This document shows, one piece after another, positions 1-10,344 of a stretch of 64,000 nucleotides of DNA. Source of the stretch: Deinococcus radiotolerans (GTDB taxonomy: Bacteria > Deinococcota > Deinococci > Deinococcales > Deinococcaceae); NCBI RefSeq assembly GCF_014647435.1, contig NZ_BMPE01000001.1:868001-932000 (forward strand), read 5' to 3'. The notes under the pieces are model-generated. The model was given only the letters and a program-made list of their open reading frames with translations, made no database searches and had not been told where the DNA came from. How positions within the stretch are numbered: the stretch's first letter is position 1; the number at the start of each line of letters is the position of its first letter. Made by a program: the position numbers and the translations under genes.

Positions 1-137
1 CCCAGGTCCCAGGGCAGCAGGTCCGGCCGGGCGGCACGGCTATAAGGATGCCACAGGGCGCGGCGGGCGGCCCGGTCCGGCGCGAAGCGTGCCAGAGCGT
101 CCCGTTGCGTCAGGTCCGGCGTCTGCGGGGCCGTCAC
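1..137 (-). CDS. 5' end of an unidentified gene, cut by the window edge
   Basis: Reading leftwards from a GTG at 137 there is an open frame to the window edge, encoding about 45 residues beginning VTAPQTPDLTQRDALARFAP. Codon third positions are mostly G or C, as in the neighbours. An in-frame GTG at 170 is an alternative start. It lies just downstream of, and on the same strand as, the metallo-beta-lactamase-fold gene that ends at 176, so the two are probably co-transcribed. The visible part shows no family motif and I do not assign a function. Confidence 0.4.
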   Translation of the reverse strand, partial: MTAPQTPDLTQRDALARFAPDRAARRALWHPYSRAARPDLLPWDL

Positions 138-175
138 GTGGCGCCGCGTGTCGGCACAGGCGAGGGGCACGCGGC

Positions 176-910
176 TCAGTCGAGGCGGGCGGCCAGGGCG
201 CGCAGCTGCCCGCTAGCGTTGTCACTGACCACGCCGCCGTGGTACGTGACGATGGTCTGCACGTCCTCCTGAGCCAGGCGGCGGACGGAAGCGTGCGCTG
301 TCTGGAGGTCCGGGGTGGCGCGGGGCATGGGACCACCGAGGGCGCCGTCCTGGGAGGTCAGGGCGTCGCCGCTGATGAGGATGTTCCCGCCGGGCACGAG
401 CAGGCTGAGGTGCCCCAGGGTGTGGCCGGGCGTGGCGATGACGCGCACGCCGCCGGGCAGCAGGTCACCGTCCTGAAGGCGGCGCTGCACGCTGACCCGG
501 ACGGGATCGCGCGTGAGCATGGCGCGCATCGTGGGGTTCAGGTTCGGGTCTTGCAGCATGGCCTGCGCCTGCTCGGCGCTGGGGAGTTTCTGCGCGCGGC
601 GCTCGCCGGTGATGAAGGGCACCTCTGCGTCCAGGGCGTAGACCTCGGCGTTCGTGGCGCGCACGACGTCTTCCAGGCTGCCGATGTGGTCGAGGTCGTG
701 GTGCGTGACGATCACGCGGCGCACCTGTCCGAGTGCGTATCCAGCCTGGGCCAGTTCGGCGGTGATGGCCTCCAGCTGGCCGGGCAGGCCGGTGTCCACC
801 AGGGTCAGGGTGTGGTCGGGTCCGGCCAGGGCGACCGGGTGGATGACGGTGGGCCTGTCCATCAGGGTGACAGGCAGGTCGAGGACGATCACGTCACCGA
901 GGCGTTGCAT
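176..910 (-). CDS. MBL-fold metallohydrolase
   Basis: A 244-residue protein of the metallo-beta-lactamase fold. The metal-binding signature THHDLDH is at residues 69-75, a further His is at 163 in PGHTLGH, the bridging Asp is at 182 in ISGDALT, and a late His sits in TYHGG near 223. This family hydrolyses thioesters, lactones, phosphodiesters or beta-lactams, and the sequence does not say which. There is no signal peptide, so it is probably cytoplasmic. A TACCCT box lies 7 nt before the ATG with no ribosome binding site, fitting a leaderless transcript. It is followed on the same strand by the truncated gene at the window edge. Confidence 0.88.
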   Translation of the reverse strand: MQRLGDVIVLDLPVTLMDRPTVIHPVALAGPDHTLTLVDTGLPGQLEAITAELAQAGYALGQVRRVIVTHHDLDHIGSLEDVVRATNAEVYALDAEVPFITGERRAQKLPSAEQAQAMLQDPNLNPTMRAMLTRDPVRVSVQRRLQDGDLLPGGVRVIATPGHTLGHLSLLVPGGNILISGDALTSQDGALGGPMPRATPDLQTAHASVRRLAQEDVQTIVTYHGGVVSDNASGQLRALAARLD

Positions 911-958
911 GCGCGCAGGGTACCCCGCGCCGGGTGGGCGGGGCGCTTCAGGCTCTCT

Positions 959-1654
959 TCATTCCAGCTGTTCGGCTTCCTCAAGGGTGATGCCGAGCAG
1001 GCCGTCCACGTCCAGCAGCGTGACCTGCTGCCCGTTGCTCTTCACGAGGTTCGCCTGTTGCAGGCGGCGCATGACGCGCGATACGGTTTCGCGGCTTGAG
1101 GAGATGCGGGCCATGATGTCCTGGGTGCTCAGGGGCAGCACGTGTGGATCGGGGACGCCCGCGCGGACGCGCTGCTGGTACAGGCTGGTGAACACGTGAC
1201 TGAGGGCCGCTTCGGTGTTCAGTCCGAAGGCGATCAGTTCGTCGTTCAGGAACGTGACGCGCTGCACAAGCAGGGCGCTGAGATTCCACAGCACGTCCGG
1301 GTAGCGGCGCAGGATCTGCCGGAAGTGCTCGCGGTAGAGCATCAGGGTGGTGACGTCACTCAGGGCGCGCACGGTGGCGCTGCGTTCCCCGTCGCCCAGA
1401 ACGGCGGTTTCGCCGACCACGGCCGGGGCGTACACGTCACCCATGACGCGTTCGCGGCTGCCCAGGCTGACGCGGGAGACGCGCACGACGCCGCGCGTGA
1501 TGAGGTGCAGCGCTTCACCTTCGGCGTCCTGTTCCAGGATGACCTGACCGACCCGGAAGTGCCGTTCAGTGGTGACTTGCGAAGCCTCCAGAAGCGCCTC
1601 GGGGGGCACATTCTGAAAGAGTGGGGAGAGCTTCAGGTCGTCCAGCCGCGCCAT
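959..1654 (-). CDS. Crp/Fnr-family transcriptional regulator
   Basis: A 231-residue regulator of the Crp/Fnr type. The N-terminal cyclic-nucleotide-binding domain (about 10-120) keeps a phosphate-binding-cassette-like stretch, GETAVLGDGERSATV (81-95), with the Arg-Ser pair that contacts cyclic nucleotide in Crp. A long dimerisation helix follows (about 105-140), then a winged helix (about 165-225) whose recognition helix contains SSSRETVSRVMRRL. There is no N-terminal Cys cluster, so an Fnr-type iron-sulfur sensor is unlikely. The ATG at 1654 lies 9 nt after a TAGGAT box, consistent with leaderless expression. Deinococcus has several such regulators and I cannot say which orthologue this is. 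Confidence 0.88.
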   Translation of the reverse strand: MARLDDLKLSPLFQNVPPEALLEASQVTTERHFRVGQVILEQDAEGEALHLITRGVVRVSRVSLGSRERVMGDVYAPAVVGETAVLGDGERSATVRALSDVTTLMLYREHFRQILRRYPDVLWNLSALLVQRVTFLNDELIAFGLNTEAALSHVFTSLYQQRVRAGVPDPHVLPLSTQDIMARISSSRETVSRVMRRLQQANLVKSNGQQVTLLDVDGLLGITLEEAEQLE

Positions 1655-1762
1655 CGTCCGATCATCCTAGCCTGACTTGGCACTCCTGAACAGTCACCCG
1701 CGCAGGGTGCCCGCCCGGTCAGCTGGCCGCCGCCGGGTGCGGCGGACGCTAAGATGCGCCGC

Positions 1763-2449
<687 letters not shown>

Positions 2450-2461
2450 CGACCTGAGCGC

Positions 2462-2491
2462 CGCCCGCCCGGCAGGGGGCCAGGGCGGGCG
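2462..2491. terminator. Hairpin between convergent lolD-like and lolA-like genes
   Basis: A 9-bp perfect G+C stem, 2462-2470 with 2483-2491, around a 12-nt loop. It lies between two convergent stop codons and probably serves both. There is no T-run. Confidence 0.6.
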
Positions 2492-2508
2492 TCAGGGGCG
2501 GCAGGACG

Positions 2509-3159
2509 TTACTGCTTAATGATCTGCGCGTCTTTGGGCAGCTGCCGGATCGCGGTGGCGGTCAGGCCGCTGTTCACCTTGTAGCTGCTGACGGTCAGGT
2601 CCGCGACGGTCTTGCCGCCGCTGAGCAGCTGAATGCGGGTGGGGCGCCAGCCGGCCTCAGTGATCCACACGCGGCTGCTGTCACCGCCGCCCGTCTTGGG
2701 GGTGGCTTCCAACTGGTAGACGCGCTTGCCCGCCGTGCCGGTCGTGCCGAGCAACTTGACGTTGTACCGGGCGAGCATGCTAGCGGTGTTGGTCAGCTGC
2801 GTGAAGTCCAGGCCCAGCCCGGCCTGATCAGCGGCTTTCTGCGCGCTGGTCACGGTGATCTGGTTGGTGAGGTACATGTACTGGCGGATCTCGGTCTTGT
2901 CGGCCACGATCACGTTGTCCGCCAGGGCGTCGGGCGCCATGAACTGCACGCGCGCGAGGCTCTGGGCGGGAATGGCCTTGACGGTCAGGTCGATCTTCTG
3001 GGCGGCACTGTCGAAGCTGGCGTTGCCGCTCAGGCGGAAGGAGACGTCCTTGGCAGCCTTCTGGGCGGCGTCCACCTTGTTCACGATGTCCTGCGCGGTC
3101 TGGGCACCCGCGGCGCTCAGGAGGCCCGCGAGGAGGGTCAGGGTCAGGCGTTTGCTCAT
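2509..3159 (-). CDS. LolA-like outer-membrane lipoprotein carrier protein
   Basis: A 216-residue exported protein. It has a short signal peptide ([20 protein letters not shown]) followed by a mature part resembling LolA/LolB-type lipoprotein-sorting domains: an amphipathic N-terminal helix ([20 protein letters not shown]) and repeated beta strands such as [19 protein letters not shown]. Proteins of this fold carry lipids or lipoproteins across the periplasm. I start at the ATG at 3159, which places the signal peptide at the N-terminus; an upstream in-frame start at 3186 would bury it. A GATACT stretch lies upstream. The neighbour at 1763-2449 is a LolD-like ATPase. Clear LolA orthologues are hard to recognise in Deinococcus, so the exact cargo is inference. 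Confidence 0.78.
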   Translation of the reverse strand: MSKRLTLTLLAGLLSAAGAQTAQDIVNKVDAAQKAAKDVSFRLSGNASFDSAAQKIDLTVKAIPAQSLARVQFMAPDALADNVIVADKTEIRQYMYLTNQITVTSAQKAADQAGLGLDFTQLTNTASMLARYNVKLLGTTGTAGKRVYQLEATPKTGGGDSSRVWITEAGWRPTRIQLLSGGKTVADLTVSSYKVNSGLTATAIRQLPKDAQIIKQ

Positions 3160-3284
3160 GCCCGGCAGTATCCCGCGCCCCCTCATGAGAAGGGACGCGG
3201 GGGGCTGATGACAGGTTTAACGTCGCGCCAGGACGGCATTTACCGTCACAATCCGGTCAGCAACCACCCGGCGGATCTGACCCG

Positions 3285-4334
3285 TCAGGGCCGGCTGAGG
3301 TCGAAGCTGTAGCCGAGCTTCACGCCGAAGCCCAGTGCGCCGTCCGGACCACGGCCACCCGCCACGTCCAGGCTGACCGTGCCGGGCCCGGCGGGGAGCT
3401 CGGATGTCACACCTGCCCGCAGCGGGGACGCCGCCGCCCGCCAGGGCTCGTACGCGGCGTAGGCGCGCAGGGTGCTGCCCTCGCCCAGCAGGTCCGGGGC
3501 GGCCACGCTGCCACTCAGGCCCCAGGTGCGCGCGCGGTTCTGCGCGCTGCGCCAGTCCTGCACGCCGGCCAGCGCATCCAGGTTCAGGGTGACGCCTGCC
3601 GGCGTGGCGTACCCCACGCCGCCCGTGACGGCCAGCAGGTCCGCGCCGCCGCGCACACCTGCACGCCAGGTCACGGTGCCCGTCACCTCGGTCTCCGGGT
3701 CAGGCACGGGCGCCGGGTCGCTGCCGTCCCCGGCGTCCTGCGGCTGGTCGGCCGGGTCGGGCGGCACGACGCGGGTCAGGCTGCGGCGGCCCTCCACGCC
3801 CAGCGCGCCCTGGTTCTGCGGCCCGAACTCGCTGCCCACCACCGCCACGAGGTCGCGGTTCACGCGGTACCGGACGGCCAGGTCCGCGTTCCAGCCCTTC
3901 AGGCGCAGGTCCACCGGGGCTTCCGCGTAGGTGGCCAGCGGATCGTTGACGGTGGCGGGCACGGTGAAGTACGTGCCGCTTGCAGTCACGGCGACGGGCC
4001 CGGCGCTGCCGCTGACCTGACTGCCGATCCGGTACCCGCGCTGGGCGGTGACGGTCAGGTCCGTGCGGGCCGTAATGGTCGCCAGGGGGGGCAGGCTGAG
4101 CCCCTGGCGGTACCCCACGCTCAGGGCGCGGGTAGACACGCTGGCGCTCAGGGTGCCGCCGCCCACGCTCACGTCGTCCACGCCCACGCGGCCCCAGGTG
4201 GGCCAGGACCACGGATCGGCCGGGCGGACGTAGGCCACACCGAAGTTCAGGCTGGTCGCGTGGGCGGCCGTCAGGGCCGGCGCCGTGAGCAGGCCGCCCA
4301 GCAGGACGGCACGCAGGGAAAATCGCAGGAGCAT
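3285..4334 (-). CDS. Exported beta-rich protein, probably outer-membrane barrel
   Basis: A 349-residue protein with a signal peptide (about 1-25, ending AHATS) and a mature part of alternating hydrophobic and polar short strands, such as GVKLGYSFDLSRP at the end, typical of an outer-membrane beta-barrel. An acidic, Pro-rich segment (DPADQPQDAGDGSDPAPVP, about 213-232) looks like an exposed loop dividing the strands into two sets. The ATG at 4334 follows a TACGCT box at 4341-4346 on this strand by 6 nt, which supports this start over longer in-frame ones. I recognise no named family; the barrel assignment is inference from composition and strand pattern. Confidence 0.72.
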   Translation of the reverse strand: MLLRFSLRAVLLGGLLTAPALTAAHATSLNFGVAYVRPADPWSWPTWGRVGVDDVSVGGGTLSASVSTRALSVGYRQGLSLPPLATITARTDLTVTAQRGYRIGSQVSGSAGPVAVTASGTYFTVPATVNDPLATYAEAPVDLRLKGWNADLAVRYRVNRDLVAVVGSEFGPQNQGALGVEGRRSLTRVVPPDPADQPQDAGDGSDPAPVPDPETEVTGTVTWRAGVRGGADLLAVTGGVGYATPAGVTLNLDALAGVQDWRSAQNRARTWGLSGSVAAPDLLGEGSTLRAYAAYEPWRAAASPLRAGVTSELPAGPGTVSLDVAGGRGPDGALGFGVKLGYSFDLSRP

Positions 4335-4424
4335 GACGGCAGCGTAGCAGTCCCGCCTCAGCCCCGCGGCGCACTTCATGAACCGGTCAGCTTCGCGTGA
4401 GCTTGCGGGGCTACGCTGGGCGGC

Positions 4425-4925
4425 ATGCGCCCCATGTTCGCCCTGACTGCCGTTCTGCCCGCCCTGGCCCTGGGCGCCTGCGCGCCCCTGCAACAGATCG
4501 TGCAGGTGCCCCAGGTGGAGGTGCAGGGCGTGCGTCTCACCAGCCTGACCCTGCCGGGCGGGTTCGGCCGCGCCCCGGTCGCGAACCTAACCATGAACCT
4601 GCGGGTCACGAACCCGAACCCGTTGCCGCTGCGCGTGGCGAATCTCGCGGGGGCCCTGATCATTGACGGGGCGAACGTCGGGGACGTGAACTTCCCGAAC
4701 GTCGCCATTCCCGCGCGCGGCGCGGCCGATCAGCTGGCGCAGGCGAGCGTCCCCGTGACGCTGAACACCGCCGCGTCCTTCCTGAAAGTCGCGCGCGGGC
4801 AGCTGGTCACCTACCGCGTGGATGGCGGCTTCACCGCTGATTTCGGCCCGCTGGGCCTACAGCAGTTCGGGCCGTTCACGCTGTCGCAGGGTCAGTGGAA
4901 GCAGAACCCGATCATCCCGTTCTGA
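4425..4925 (+). CDS. LEA14-like (water-stress domain) lipoprotein
   Basis: A 166-residue lipoprotein with lipobox LGAC, lipidated Cys near 19. The mature part carries the late-embryogenesis-abundant type 2 pattern: [15 protein letters not shown], then [20 protein letters not shown] with the characteristic N-P-N-P-L, then a second strand set. LEA14-like proteins are immunoglobulin-like folds tied to desiccation and water stress, and Deinococcus has other LEA-type proteins linked to drying tolerance. A TACGCT box (4412-4417) lies 7 nt before the ATG. It is transcribed divergently from the barrel-like gene at 3285-4334. Confidence 0.82.
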   Translation: MRPMFALTAVLPALALGACAPLQQIVQVPQVEVQGVRLTSLTLPGGFGRAPVANLTMNLRVTNPNPLPLRVANLAGALIIDGANVGDVNFPNVAIPARGAADQLAQASVPVTLNTAASFLKVARGQLVTYRVDGGFTADFGPLGLQQFGPFTLSQGQWKQNPIIPF

Positions 4926-4980
4926 GCGTTGGTGCGCCCCGGGGCAGGGCGGCGCAAGCGCCGCGCGCTACGCTGCGGGC

Positions 4981-6174
4981 GTGACCGACCCCGTTTCCCC
5001 CACTGGCTGGCCCGACCCACAGCGGGCCTGGGCGTTCATTCCGGCCTCTCCCCAGCCCGGCGCGCCGCACGGGCCGCTGTCCGGGCTGACGTTCAGCGTC
5101 AAGGACCTGTTCGGCGTGGCCGGGTGGCCGCTGCGGGCCAGTACGCGCGCGCCGGTCCCGGACCCGGGCGTGAGCCCACTGGTGGAGCGCCTCCTGGCGC
5201 TGGGCGCAGCGGCGGTCGGCAAGACGCACCTGCACGAGATCGCGCTGGGCATCACGGGCGCCAACGGCTTCGGCGGCACCGATCACCCCACCCTGCCGGG
5301 GCGCGTGCCGGGCGGCAGCAGCAGCGGCGCGGCCGTCAGCGTCGCCCTGGAGCAGGTGACGTTCGCGCTGGGCACGGACACGGGCGGCAGCATCCGCGTG
5401 CCCGCCGCGTGGTGCGGCGTGGTGGGCTTCAAGCCCAGCAAGGATCACCCGGCGTGGCCGACGGCGGGGGTCCTGCCGCTGTCCGTCACGTGCGATCACG
5501 CGGGGCCGCTGGCGCGGGACGTGGCGACGGTCACGCGCGTGCATGAGGCGCTGACCGGGCAGCCCGTGCCTGCGGCGCCCCTGAACGGCCTGCGGGTGGG
5601 CCTGTGGCTGCCGGACGGCTGGGTCACGGCGAACGTGCGCGCCGCGCTGCTGGACGTGGCGCAGACGTTGCATCAGGAGGGCGCGACTGTGCATTCCGTG
5701 GACTTCCCGGAGGTGCTGGACGCCTACTCGCCCATCGTGCTGAGCGAGGCCGCGCAGGTACACCACGCCGCGCTGAATGACGATGACCCGGGATTCCTGC
5801 CGTTCACGCTCGCGTCCCTGCGTCAGGGCGCCCGCCTCACGCCCGAGGAAGTGCAGGCCGCGCACGCCCGCCGCGCGGACTACCGGACGGCACTCGATCA
5901 CCTGCTGACCCAGTATGACCTGCTGCTGGCCCCGGCCGTGCCCACCCCGCCCCCAGCGCAGGGACAGGACGAGGTGAGCCTGCCCGGTGGCCCCACGCCG
6001 CTGCGGCGGGCCGTGCTGCGCCTCACCGCGCCGTTCAGCCTGCTGGGCGTGCCCGTGGTGGCCCTGCCCACCCGCACGGCCTTCGTTGGCGCGCAGCTGA
6101 TCGCCCCACGCGGCCAGGACGACCGCCTGCTGGGCGTGGCCCGCACGCTGGAACGCGCGCTGGGGACCGCATGA
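4981..6174 (+). CDS. Amidase signature family enzyme
   Basis: A 397-residue amidase-signature hydrolase. The catalytic triad is legible: Lys41 in FSVKDLFG, the cis-Ser at 113 in [11 protein letters not shown], and the nucleophile Ser137 in [12 protein letters not shown]. The 24-residue Ser-Ser spacing matches GatA. The protein is shorter than GatA and is not next to gatB or gatC, so it is more likely a general amidase than the transamidosome subunit. Substrate unknown. The GTG at 4981 is preferred because a TACGCT box ends 7 nt before it. Its stop overlaps the next gene (ATGA), so the two are translationally coupled. Confidence 0.88.
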   Translation: MTDPVSPTGWPDPQRAWAFIPASPQPGAPHGPLSGLTFSVKDLFGVAGWPLRASTRAPVPDPGVSPLVERLLALGAAAVGKTHLHEIALGITGANGFGGTDHPTLPGRVPGGSSSGAAVSVALEQVTFALGTDTGGSIRVPAAWCGVVGFKPSKDHPAWPTAGVLPLSVTCDHAGPLARDVATVTRVHEALTGQPVPAAPLNGLRVGLWLPDGWVTANVRAALLDVAQTLHQEGATVHSVDFPEVLDAYSPIVLSEAAQVHHAALNDDDPGFLPFTLASLRQGARLTPEEVQAAHARRADYRTALDHLLTQYDLLLAPAVPTPPPAQGQDEVSLPGGPTPLRRAVLRLTAPFSLLGVPVVALPTRTAFVGAQLIAPRGQDDRLLGVARTLERALGTA

Positions 6175-6608
6175 AGCGCCCGCTTGCGCTGAGCGTTCTG
6201 CCCCTGGTGATCAGTCTGTCCGCCTGCGCGCCCACCACCCAGACGCAGCCCACGTTCACGTATGAGGGCGAGGCGCGCTTCCTGCTCCTCCCGCAGAAAC
6301 TGCGCGTCACGTACACCGTCAATCCCGTCACGCACGAGGCGCGCGGCGAGTACCGCAACCTCAGCAGCGGCGACACGTTCACGCTGAGCGGCACGCAACT
6401 GCCCACCTCGGACGGCGAGACACTCACCGCGAAGATCGACCCCGGTGACAGCCCCCGCCTGAACGCCAGCCTGCTGGGCTTCGGGATCAGCAACGTGCCC
6501 CTGAAGGCCAGCGGCACCCTGGCGGCCACCGTGACCGCCACCCGGCTGACGGGCACGTTGCGCGTGAACGGCATCAGTTACCCCGTCCGCCTGCCCCGCG
6601 TCCGCTGA
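6171..6608 (+). CDS. Small lipoprotein, unknown function
   Basis: A 145-residue lipoprotein with signal and lipobox LSAC (Cys near 19). The mature part is beta-rich, with no Cys and repeated short strands ([20 protein letters not shown]). The ATG overlaps the amidase stop by 4 bp, so it is translated with the amidase and may act at the same place in the envelope. I recognise no family. Confidence 0.75.
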   Translation: MKRPLALSVLPLVISLSACAPTTQTQPTFTYEGEARFLLLPQKLRVTYTVNPVTHEARGEYRNLSSGDTFTLSGTQLPTSDGETLTAKIDPGDSPRLNASLLGFGISNVPLKASGTLAATVTATRLTGTLRVNGISYPVRLPRVR

Positions 6609-6651
6609 ACCGGTCAGCCCCAGTTCATGAGGCGCGCGTACGCTGCCCCGC

Positions 6652-7113
6652 ATGCGCCCCACCGTGCCCACCCGCCCCGCGCTGACCGCCGCCCTGCTCC
6701 TGCTGCCCCCCGCCCTGAGCGGCTGCGCGTGGGGCGCGTACTTTCCTGCGGTCACGCCACTGGAACGGCAGGTGAACGGCGTGTACGAGGGTGAAGGCAA
6801 CGGGCCCACCGGGCGGGTCCCGTACCGCCTGACGCTGGGCCTCGTGGAGCGGGACGGGCGGGCCAGCGGCAGCCTCGTGAATCTGGAAAGCCGCAAGGTG
6901 TACGCCGGGAGCGGCAGCTTCAAACGCCTCGTGGACGGCACCGAGATCACGTTGCAGCTGTTCGAGAACGGCACGCACCGCGTGAACCTCTACGTCGTGC
7001 GGCGCGACACGGATGGCAAGATCAGTCTGGACGGGCACCTGCGCACCGTCCTGCTGGGCCGCGAGGCACTCAGCTACGGCGTGAGCCTGCGCCCCGTACC
7101 CAAGCAGCCCTGA
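6652..7113 (+). CDS. Small lipoprotein, unknown function
   Basis: A 153-residue lipoprotein with lipobox LSGC. The mature domain begins with VNGVYEGEGNGPTGRVPYRLTL and continues as a small beta-barrel-like fold, reminiscent of the preceding lipoprotein in length and strand pattern but not clearly homologous. A TACGCT box lies 8 nt before the ATG, so it probably has its own leaderless transcript despite following the amidase pair. It converges with the membrane protein at 7120-8070, with only 6 bp between stop codons and no terminator between them. Confidence 0.74.
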   Translation: MRPTVPTRPALTAALLLLPPALSGCAWGAYFPAVTPLERQVNGVYEGEGNGPTGRVPYRLTLGLVERDGRASGSLVNLESRKVYAGSGSFKRLVDGTEITLQLFENGTHRVNLYVVRRDTDGKISLDGHLRTVLLGREALSYGVSLRPVPKQP

Positions 7114-7119
7114 GCGAAC

Positions 7120-8070
7120 CTACCGGTTGAACGGCTCTTCCTGAATCAGGTTGAAGCCCCGGGTCTTGAGTGGCGCCGGACTGTACTGCGTGAACACCCG
7201 ATCCTCCTGCAACATCTGGAGGCCCGTGCGGAGGCTGAGCCCCACCTGCACCACGATGAGCGCCGTGAGGAGCCACGGCAGCGCCCTCCGCCACACCGGA
7301 CGCGGCGACCACGCAGCAGCCGCCACCGCGCCTCCGGTGAACGCGGCCAGCAGCCGCCGCGCGTCCAGCGCCAGAAGCAGCAGCGCCGCCAGTAGCAGGT
7401 GTCCACTGAACAGCTTCACCGGCACGTCGTAGAAGAGGTTCAAGGCGAACACGTTCGTCAACGTGACCGCCGCAACCAGCGCACCCAGCGTCACGGTGCG
7501 GCGGTGCAGGAGCAGCAGCGCGAGCAGCACCTCGGCCACGCCCGCCACAAGCTGATACCCGGGGCTGGCCGCCATGAACCGCCACAGCAGCCCCATCGGA
7601 CTGGACTCGCCATACGTGACCACCAGCTGCCAGCTGCCCAGCAACCCGAACTGCGAGAACGCGAACTTGCTCAGGCCGTACGTGGTCAGCCACCAGATCA
7701 GCACCACCCGCAGGAACGTCCGCAGCGCCGATTGCTGGCCCGCCGTGGGCGCAGCCAGCTGCCGCGCCGCCAAGACCAGCCCAGTCCCCGCGGCCAGCAG
7801 CAGCAGGCACACCATCCACGCCCAGTCGAACGCCGTATCCCCACTCCCGGTCGGTTGAGGCATCAGCGGCACCGGCACCTGAAAGACCGCCCGGCTGACC
7901 CCATCCGCCAGTTGCCGCACCCAGGGCAGCGTCGACAGGGGCAGCAGCGGCTGCGTCCCCACACCCAGCGACAGGAACGCGTACGACGCCGGGAACGTGA
8001 ACGCCAGCCGCCGCCAGAACGGCGTGGCCAGCACCCCAGGCCCGGCAGGACGGATGGTCGGGCTGGTCAT
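7120..8070 (-). CDS. Multi-pass membrane protein, DoxX-like
   Basis: A 316-residue integral membrane protein with about seven hydrophobic segments. A central stretch (GYQLVAGVAEVLLALLLL, then NVFALNLFYDVPVKLFSGHL) resembles DoxX-type small quinone- or redox-associated membrane proteins, but this protein is longer than canonical DoxX. The ATG at 8070 is 6 nt after a CACACT box and gives a short cytoplasmic N-terminus before the first membrane span. Function is not known. Confidence 0.72.
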   Translation of the reverse strand: MTSPTIRPAGPGVLATPFWRRLAFTFPASYAFLSLGVGTQPLLPLSTLPWVRQLADGVSRAVFQVPVPLMPQPTGSGDTAFDWAWMVCLLLLAAGTGLVLAARQLAAPTAGQQSALRTFLRVVLIWWLTTYGLSKFAFSQFGLLGSWQLVVTYGESSPMGLLWRFMAASPGYQLVAGVAEVLLALLLLHRRTVTLGALVAAVTLTNVFALNLFYDVPVKLFSGHLLLAALLLLALDARRLLAAFTGGAVAAAAWSPRPVWRRALPWLLTALIVVQVGLSLRTGLQMLQEDRVFTQYSPAPLKTRGFNLIQEEPFNR

Positions 8071-8229
8071 GCCCCCAGTGTGCCCCGCGCCGCGCCACTG
8101 CGGGACCGCACCTGCCGCCTCCAATGATTGTCCCGCGACCCGCTAGAATCCCTGTCGCTGCCCCTGCCTGCGCGGGGGCGTGGGAAAGGCCCCGGAATCC
8201 ATCCGTCAGGCTGAACGTGGGAGGAACAC

Positions 8230-9609
8230 ATGAAAGCTCACCTGATCACCTACGGGTGCCAGATGAACGAGTACGACACGCATCTCGTGGAGTCGCAGCT
8301 GGTCAGCTTCGGCGCGGACATCGTGCAGGGCGTGGATGAGGCGGATTTTATCCTGATCAACACCTGCGCGGTGCGCGGCAAGCCCGTGGAGAAGGTCCGG
8401 AGCCTGCTGGGGGACCTACGGAAGGTGAAGGCGCAGCGGCCGCTGGTGGTCGGGATGATGGGCTGCCTGGCGCAGCTGGACGAGGGGCAGCAGATGGCCC
8501 GGAAGTTCGGTGTGGACGTGCTGCTGGGGCCCGGGAGCCTGCTGGATATCGGCAAGGCGCTGGAGAGCAACGAGCGGTTCTGGGGCCTGGCGTTCCGGGA
8601 TGAACTGCATGATCACGTGCCGCCGCCCCCGGTGGGGAAATTGCAGGCGCACCTGACGATCATGCGCGGCTGTGATCATCACTGCACGTACTGCATCGTG
8701 CCGACAACGCGCGGCCCGCAGGTGAGCCGCCACCCGGATGACATTCTGCGGGAACTGGACTTGTTGCTGGCGGCGGGCGTGCAGGAGGTGACGCTGCTGG
8801 GGCAGAACGTGAACGCGTACGGGGTGGATCAGGGCGCGCGGCTGGGCAGCTACCCGAGTTTCGCGAACCTGCTGCGCCTGGTGGGTCAGAGTGGTGTGCG
8901 GCGCGTGAAGTTCACGACCAGTCACCCGATGAACTTCACGGAGGACGTCGCGGCGGCCATGGCCGAGACGCCCGCCATCTGCGAGTACGTGCACCTGCCC
9001 GTGCAGAGTGGCAGCAGCCGCGTGCTGCGCCGCATGGCGCGCGAGTACACCCGTGAGCAGTACCTGAAGCACGTGGCGGACATCCGCCGGCACCTGCCGC
9101 ACGCGGTGCTGGCGACAGACATCATCGTGGGCTTCCCCGGCGAGACCGAGGAGGACTTCCAGGAGACGCTCAGCCTGTACGACGAGGTGGGGTTTGACAG
9201 CGCGTACATGTTCGCGTACTCCCCCCGCCCCGGTACGCCCAGCTACAAGCACTTCGATGACCTGCCCCGAGAGGTGAAGACCGAGCGGCTGGCGCGCCTG
9301 ATCGCCCGGCAGAAAGACTGGAGCGCCCGCAAGAATGCGGCGAAGGTCGGCACGGTACAGGAACTGCTGCTGCGCGGCGACGCGCACGACAGCGGCTTCC
9401 TTGAAGGCCATACGCGCGGCAATCACCCCACCGTGGTTCCCAAGGCGGTCGGCGTGACCGGCCCCGGCGTGCACCTCGCGCGGATTGAGCATGCGACGCC
9501 CCACATGATGTACGCCCGACTGGTTGACGCCAGTGGCACCGACCTGCCCGAGGTGCCGAGGTTGAATCCGGAAGCGGCCGCTCTGACCTCACCCCTGGCC
9601 ATGGCCTGA
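8230..9609 (+). CDS. miaB: tRNA-2-methylthio-N6-dimethylallyladenosine synthase MiaB
   Basis: A 459-residue methylthiotransferase that adds the 2-methylthio group to i6A37 of tRNAs reading UNN codons. The N-terminal domain carries three auxiliary-cluster cysteines (Cys10 in [10 protein letters not shown], Cys46 in INTCAVR, Cys79 in MGCLAQ). The radical-SAM motif CDHHCTYC (Cys148, 152, 155) follows, and a C-terminal TRAM region begins near 375. MiaB rather than RimO or MtaB is supported by [15 protein letters not shown] and [10 protein letters not shown]. This gene has a real ribosome binding site (GGGAGGAAC before the ATG) and a TAGAAT box at about 8145. Confidence 0.95.
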   Translation: MKAHLITYGCQMNEYDTHLVESQLVSFGADIVQGVDEADFILINTCAVRGKPVEKVRSLLGDLRKVKAQRPLVVGMMGCLAQLDEGQQMARKFGVDVLLGPGSLLDIGKALESNERFWGLAFRDELHDHVPPPPVGKLQAHLTIMRGCDHHCTYCIVPTTRGPQVSRHPDDILRELDLLLAAGVQEVTLLGQNVNAYGVDQGARLGSYPSFANLLRLVGQSGVRRVKFTTSHPMNFTEDVAAAMAETPAICEYVHLPVQSGSSRVLRRMAREYTREQYLKHVADIRRHLPHAVLATDIIVGFPGETEEDFQETLSLYDEVGFDSAYMFAYSPRPGTPSYKHFDDLPREVKTERLARLIARQKDWSARKNAAKVGTVQELLLRGDAHDSGFLEGHTRGNHPTVVPKAVGVTGPGVHLARIEHATPHMMYARLVDASGTDLPEVPRLNPEAAALTSPLAMA

Positions 9610-9617
9610 CGCCTACA

Positions 9618-9652
9618 GAACGCCGCCCCACGATGGACATGAGGCGGCGTTC
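9618..9652 (+). terminator. Hairpin after miaB
   Basis: A 10-bp perfect stem, 9618-9627 with 9643-9652, with a 15-nt loop, beginning 9 nt after the miaB stop. No T-run. Confidence 0.55.
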
Positions 9653-9731
9653 ACAGTGCGACCGCCCGACCTCGGGCGCTTCTCAGGGAACCATCATGTT
9701 AAGAACCGGCTCAGGCGCGAAAGTGAACCAC

Positions 9732-10232
9732 ATGAAGAAAGTGATGCTCGCCGTCCTCGCCACCCCCCTCGTCCTCGCCTCCTGCGGCACCGCGCTGGGC
9801 GGCAGCGACGGCAGTGAAAAGATCCTGAGCGTCTCGACCAGCCACACCACGGCCGGCGCACCGGTCCTGTGCAACGCCGTGAACGGCGCCGACAGCGGCA
9901 CGCAGCTGGTCATCGGCCTTGCCGCGGGCGGCACGATCCAGAGCGTCAAGGTGAACCTCAAAGACGCCGCCGGGCAGGTCGTGGCCTCCACCGACGTCGC
10001 CGGAAACTACCTCCTGAAGGGCACGAAGGACGGCGAGTACCTGCTGCCGGTCACCCGCAAGAGCACCGGTAGCCTCACCGTGAACAGCGCTGTGGCCCCC
10101 GTCACCGCCGTGACCGTCAGCGGCAGCCCCGTCGCTACCCTGAAGGCGGACATCGTGATCAACCGCAGCCGCAGCAGCGTGAACCTGGCAAGTACCGTGG
10201 CCCTGCCGGTCTACGCCACCTGCACGCTGTAA
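9732..10232 (+). CDS. Lipoprotein, first of three tandem paralogues
   Basis: A 166-residue lipoprotein (lipobox LASC, Cys near 18). The mature part has a central strand block, TQLVIGLAAGGTIQSVKVNL, that aligns with TQVVVRFAAAGSVQSVQVTL in the next gene, and two further Cys, one in VLCNAVNG and one near the C-terminus in YATC, that could form a disulfide. I start at the ATG at 9732 because it puts the signal peptide first. Function unknown. A terminator follows at once, so it is a separate unit. Confidence 0.78.
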   Translation: MKKVMLAVLATPLVLASCGTALGGSDGSEKILSVSTSHTTAGAPVLCNAVNGADSGTQLVIGLAAGGTIQSVKVNLKDAAGQVVASTDVAGNYLLKGTKDGEYLLPVTRKSTGSLTVNSAVAPVTAVTVSGSPVATLKADIVINRSRSSVNLASTVALPVYATCTL

Positions 10233-10251
10233 AACCCAAGTCCCGGTCCAG

Positions 10252-10277
10252 GCCCCACCCAGTGTGGGGCTTTTCTT
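10252..10277 (+). terminator. Rho-independent terminator
   Basis: A 7-bp stem GCCCCAC/GTGGGGC (10252-10258 with 10264-10270), 5-nt loop, then TTTTCTT. It ends the first tandem lipoprotein gene. Confidence 0.85.
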
Positions 10278-10344
10278 CATTTACTGAGCAAACCTCAAAG
10301 CGGGTATCACGCAGGTCACCGCACAGGCAGGCAGAGTAACTGGC

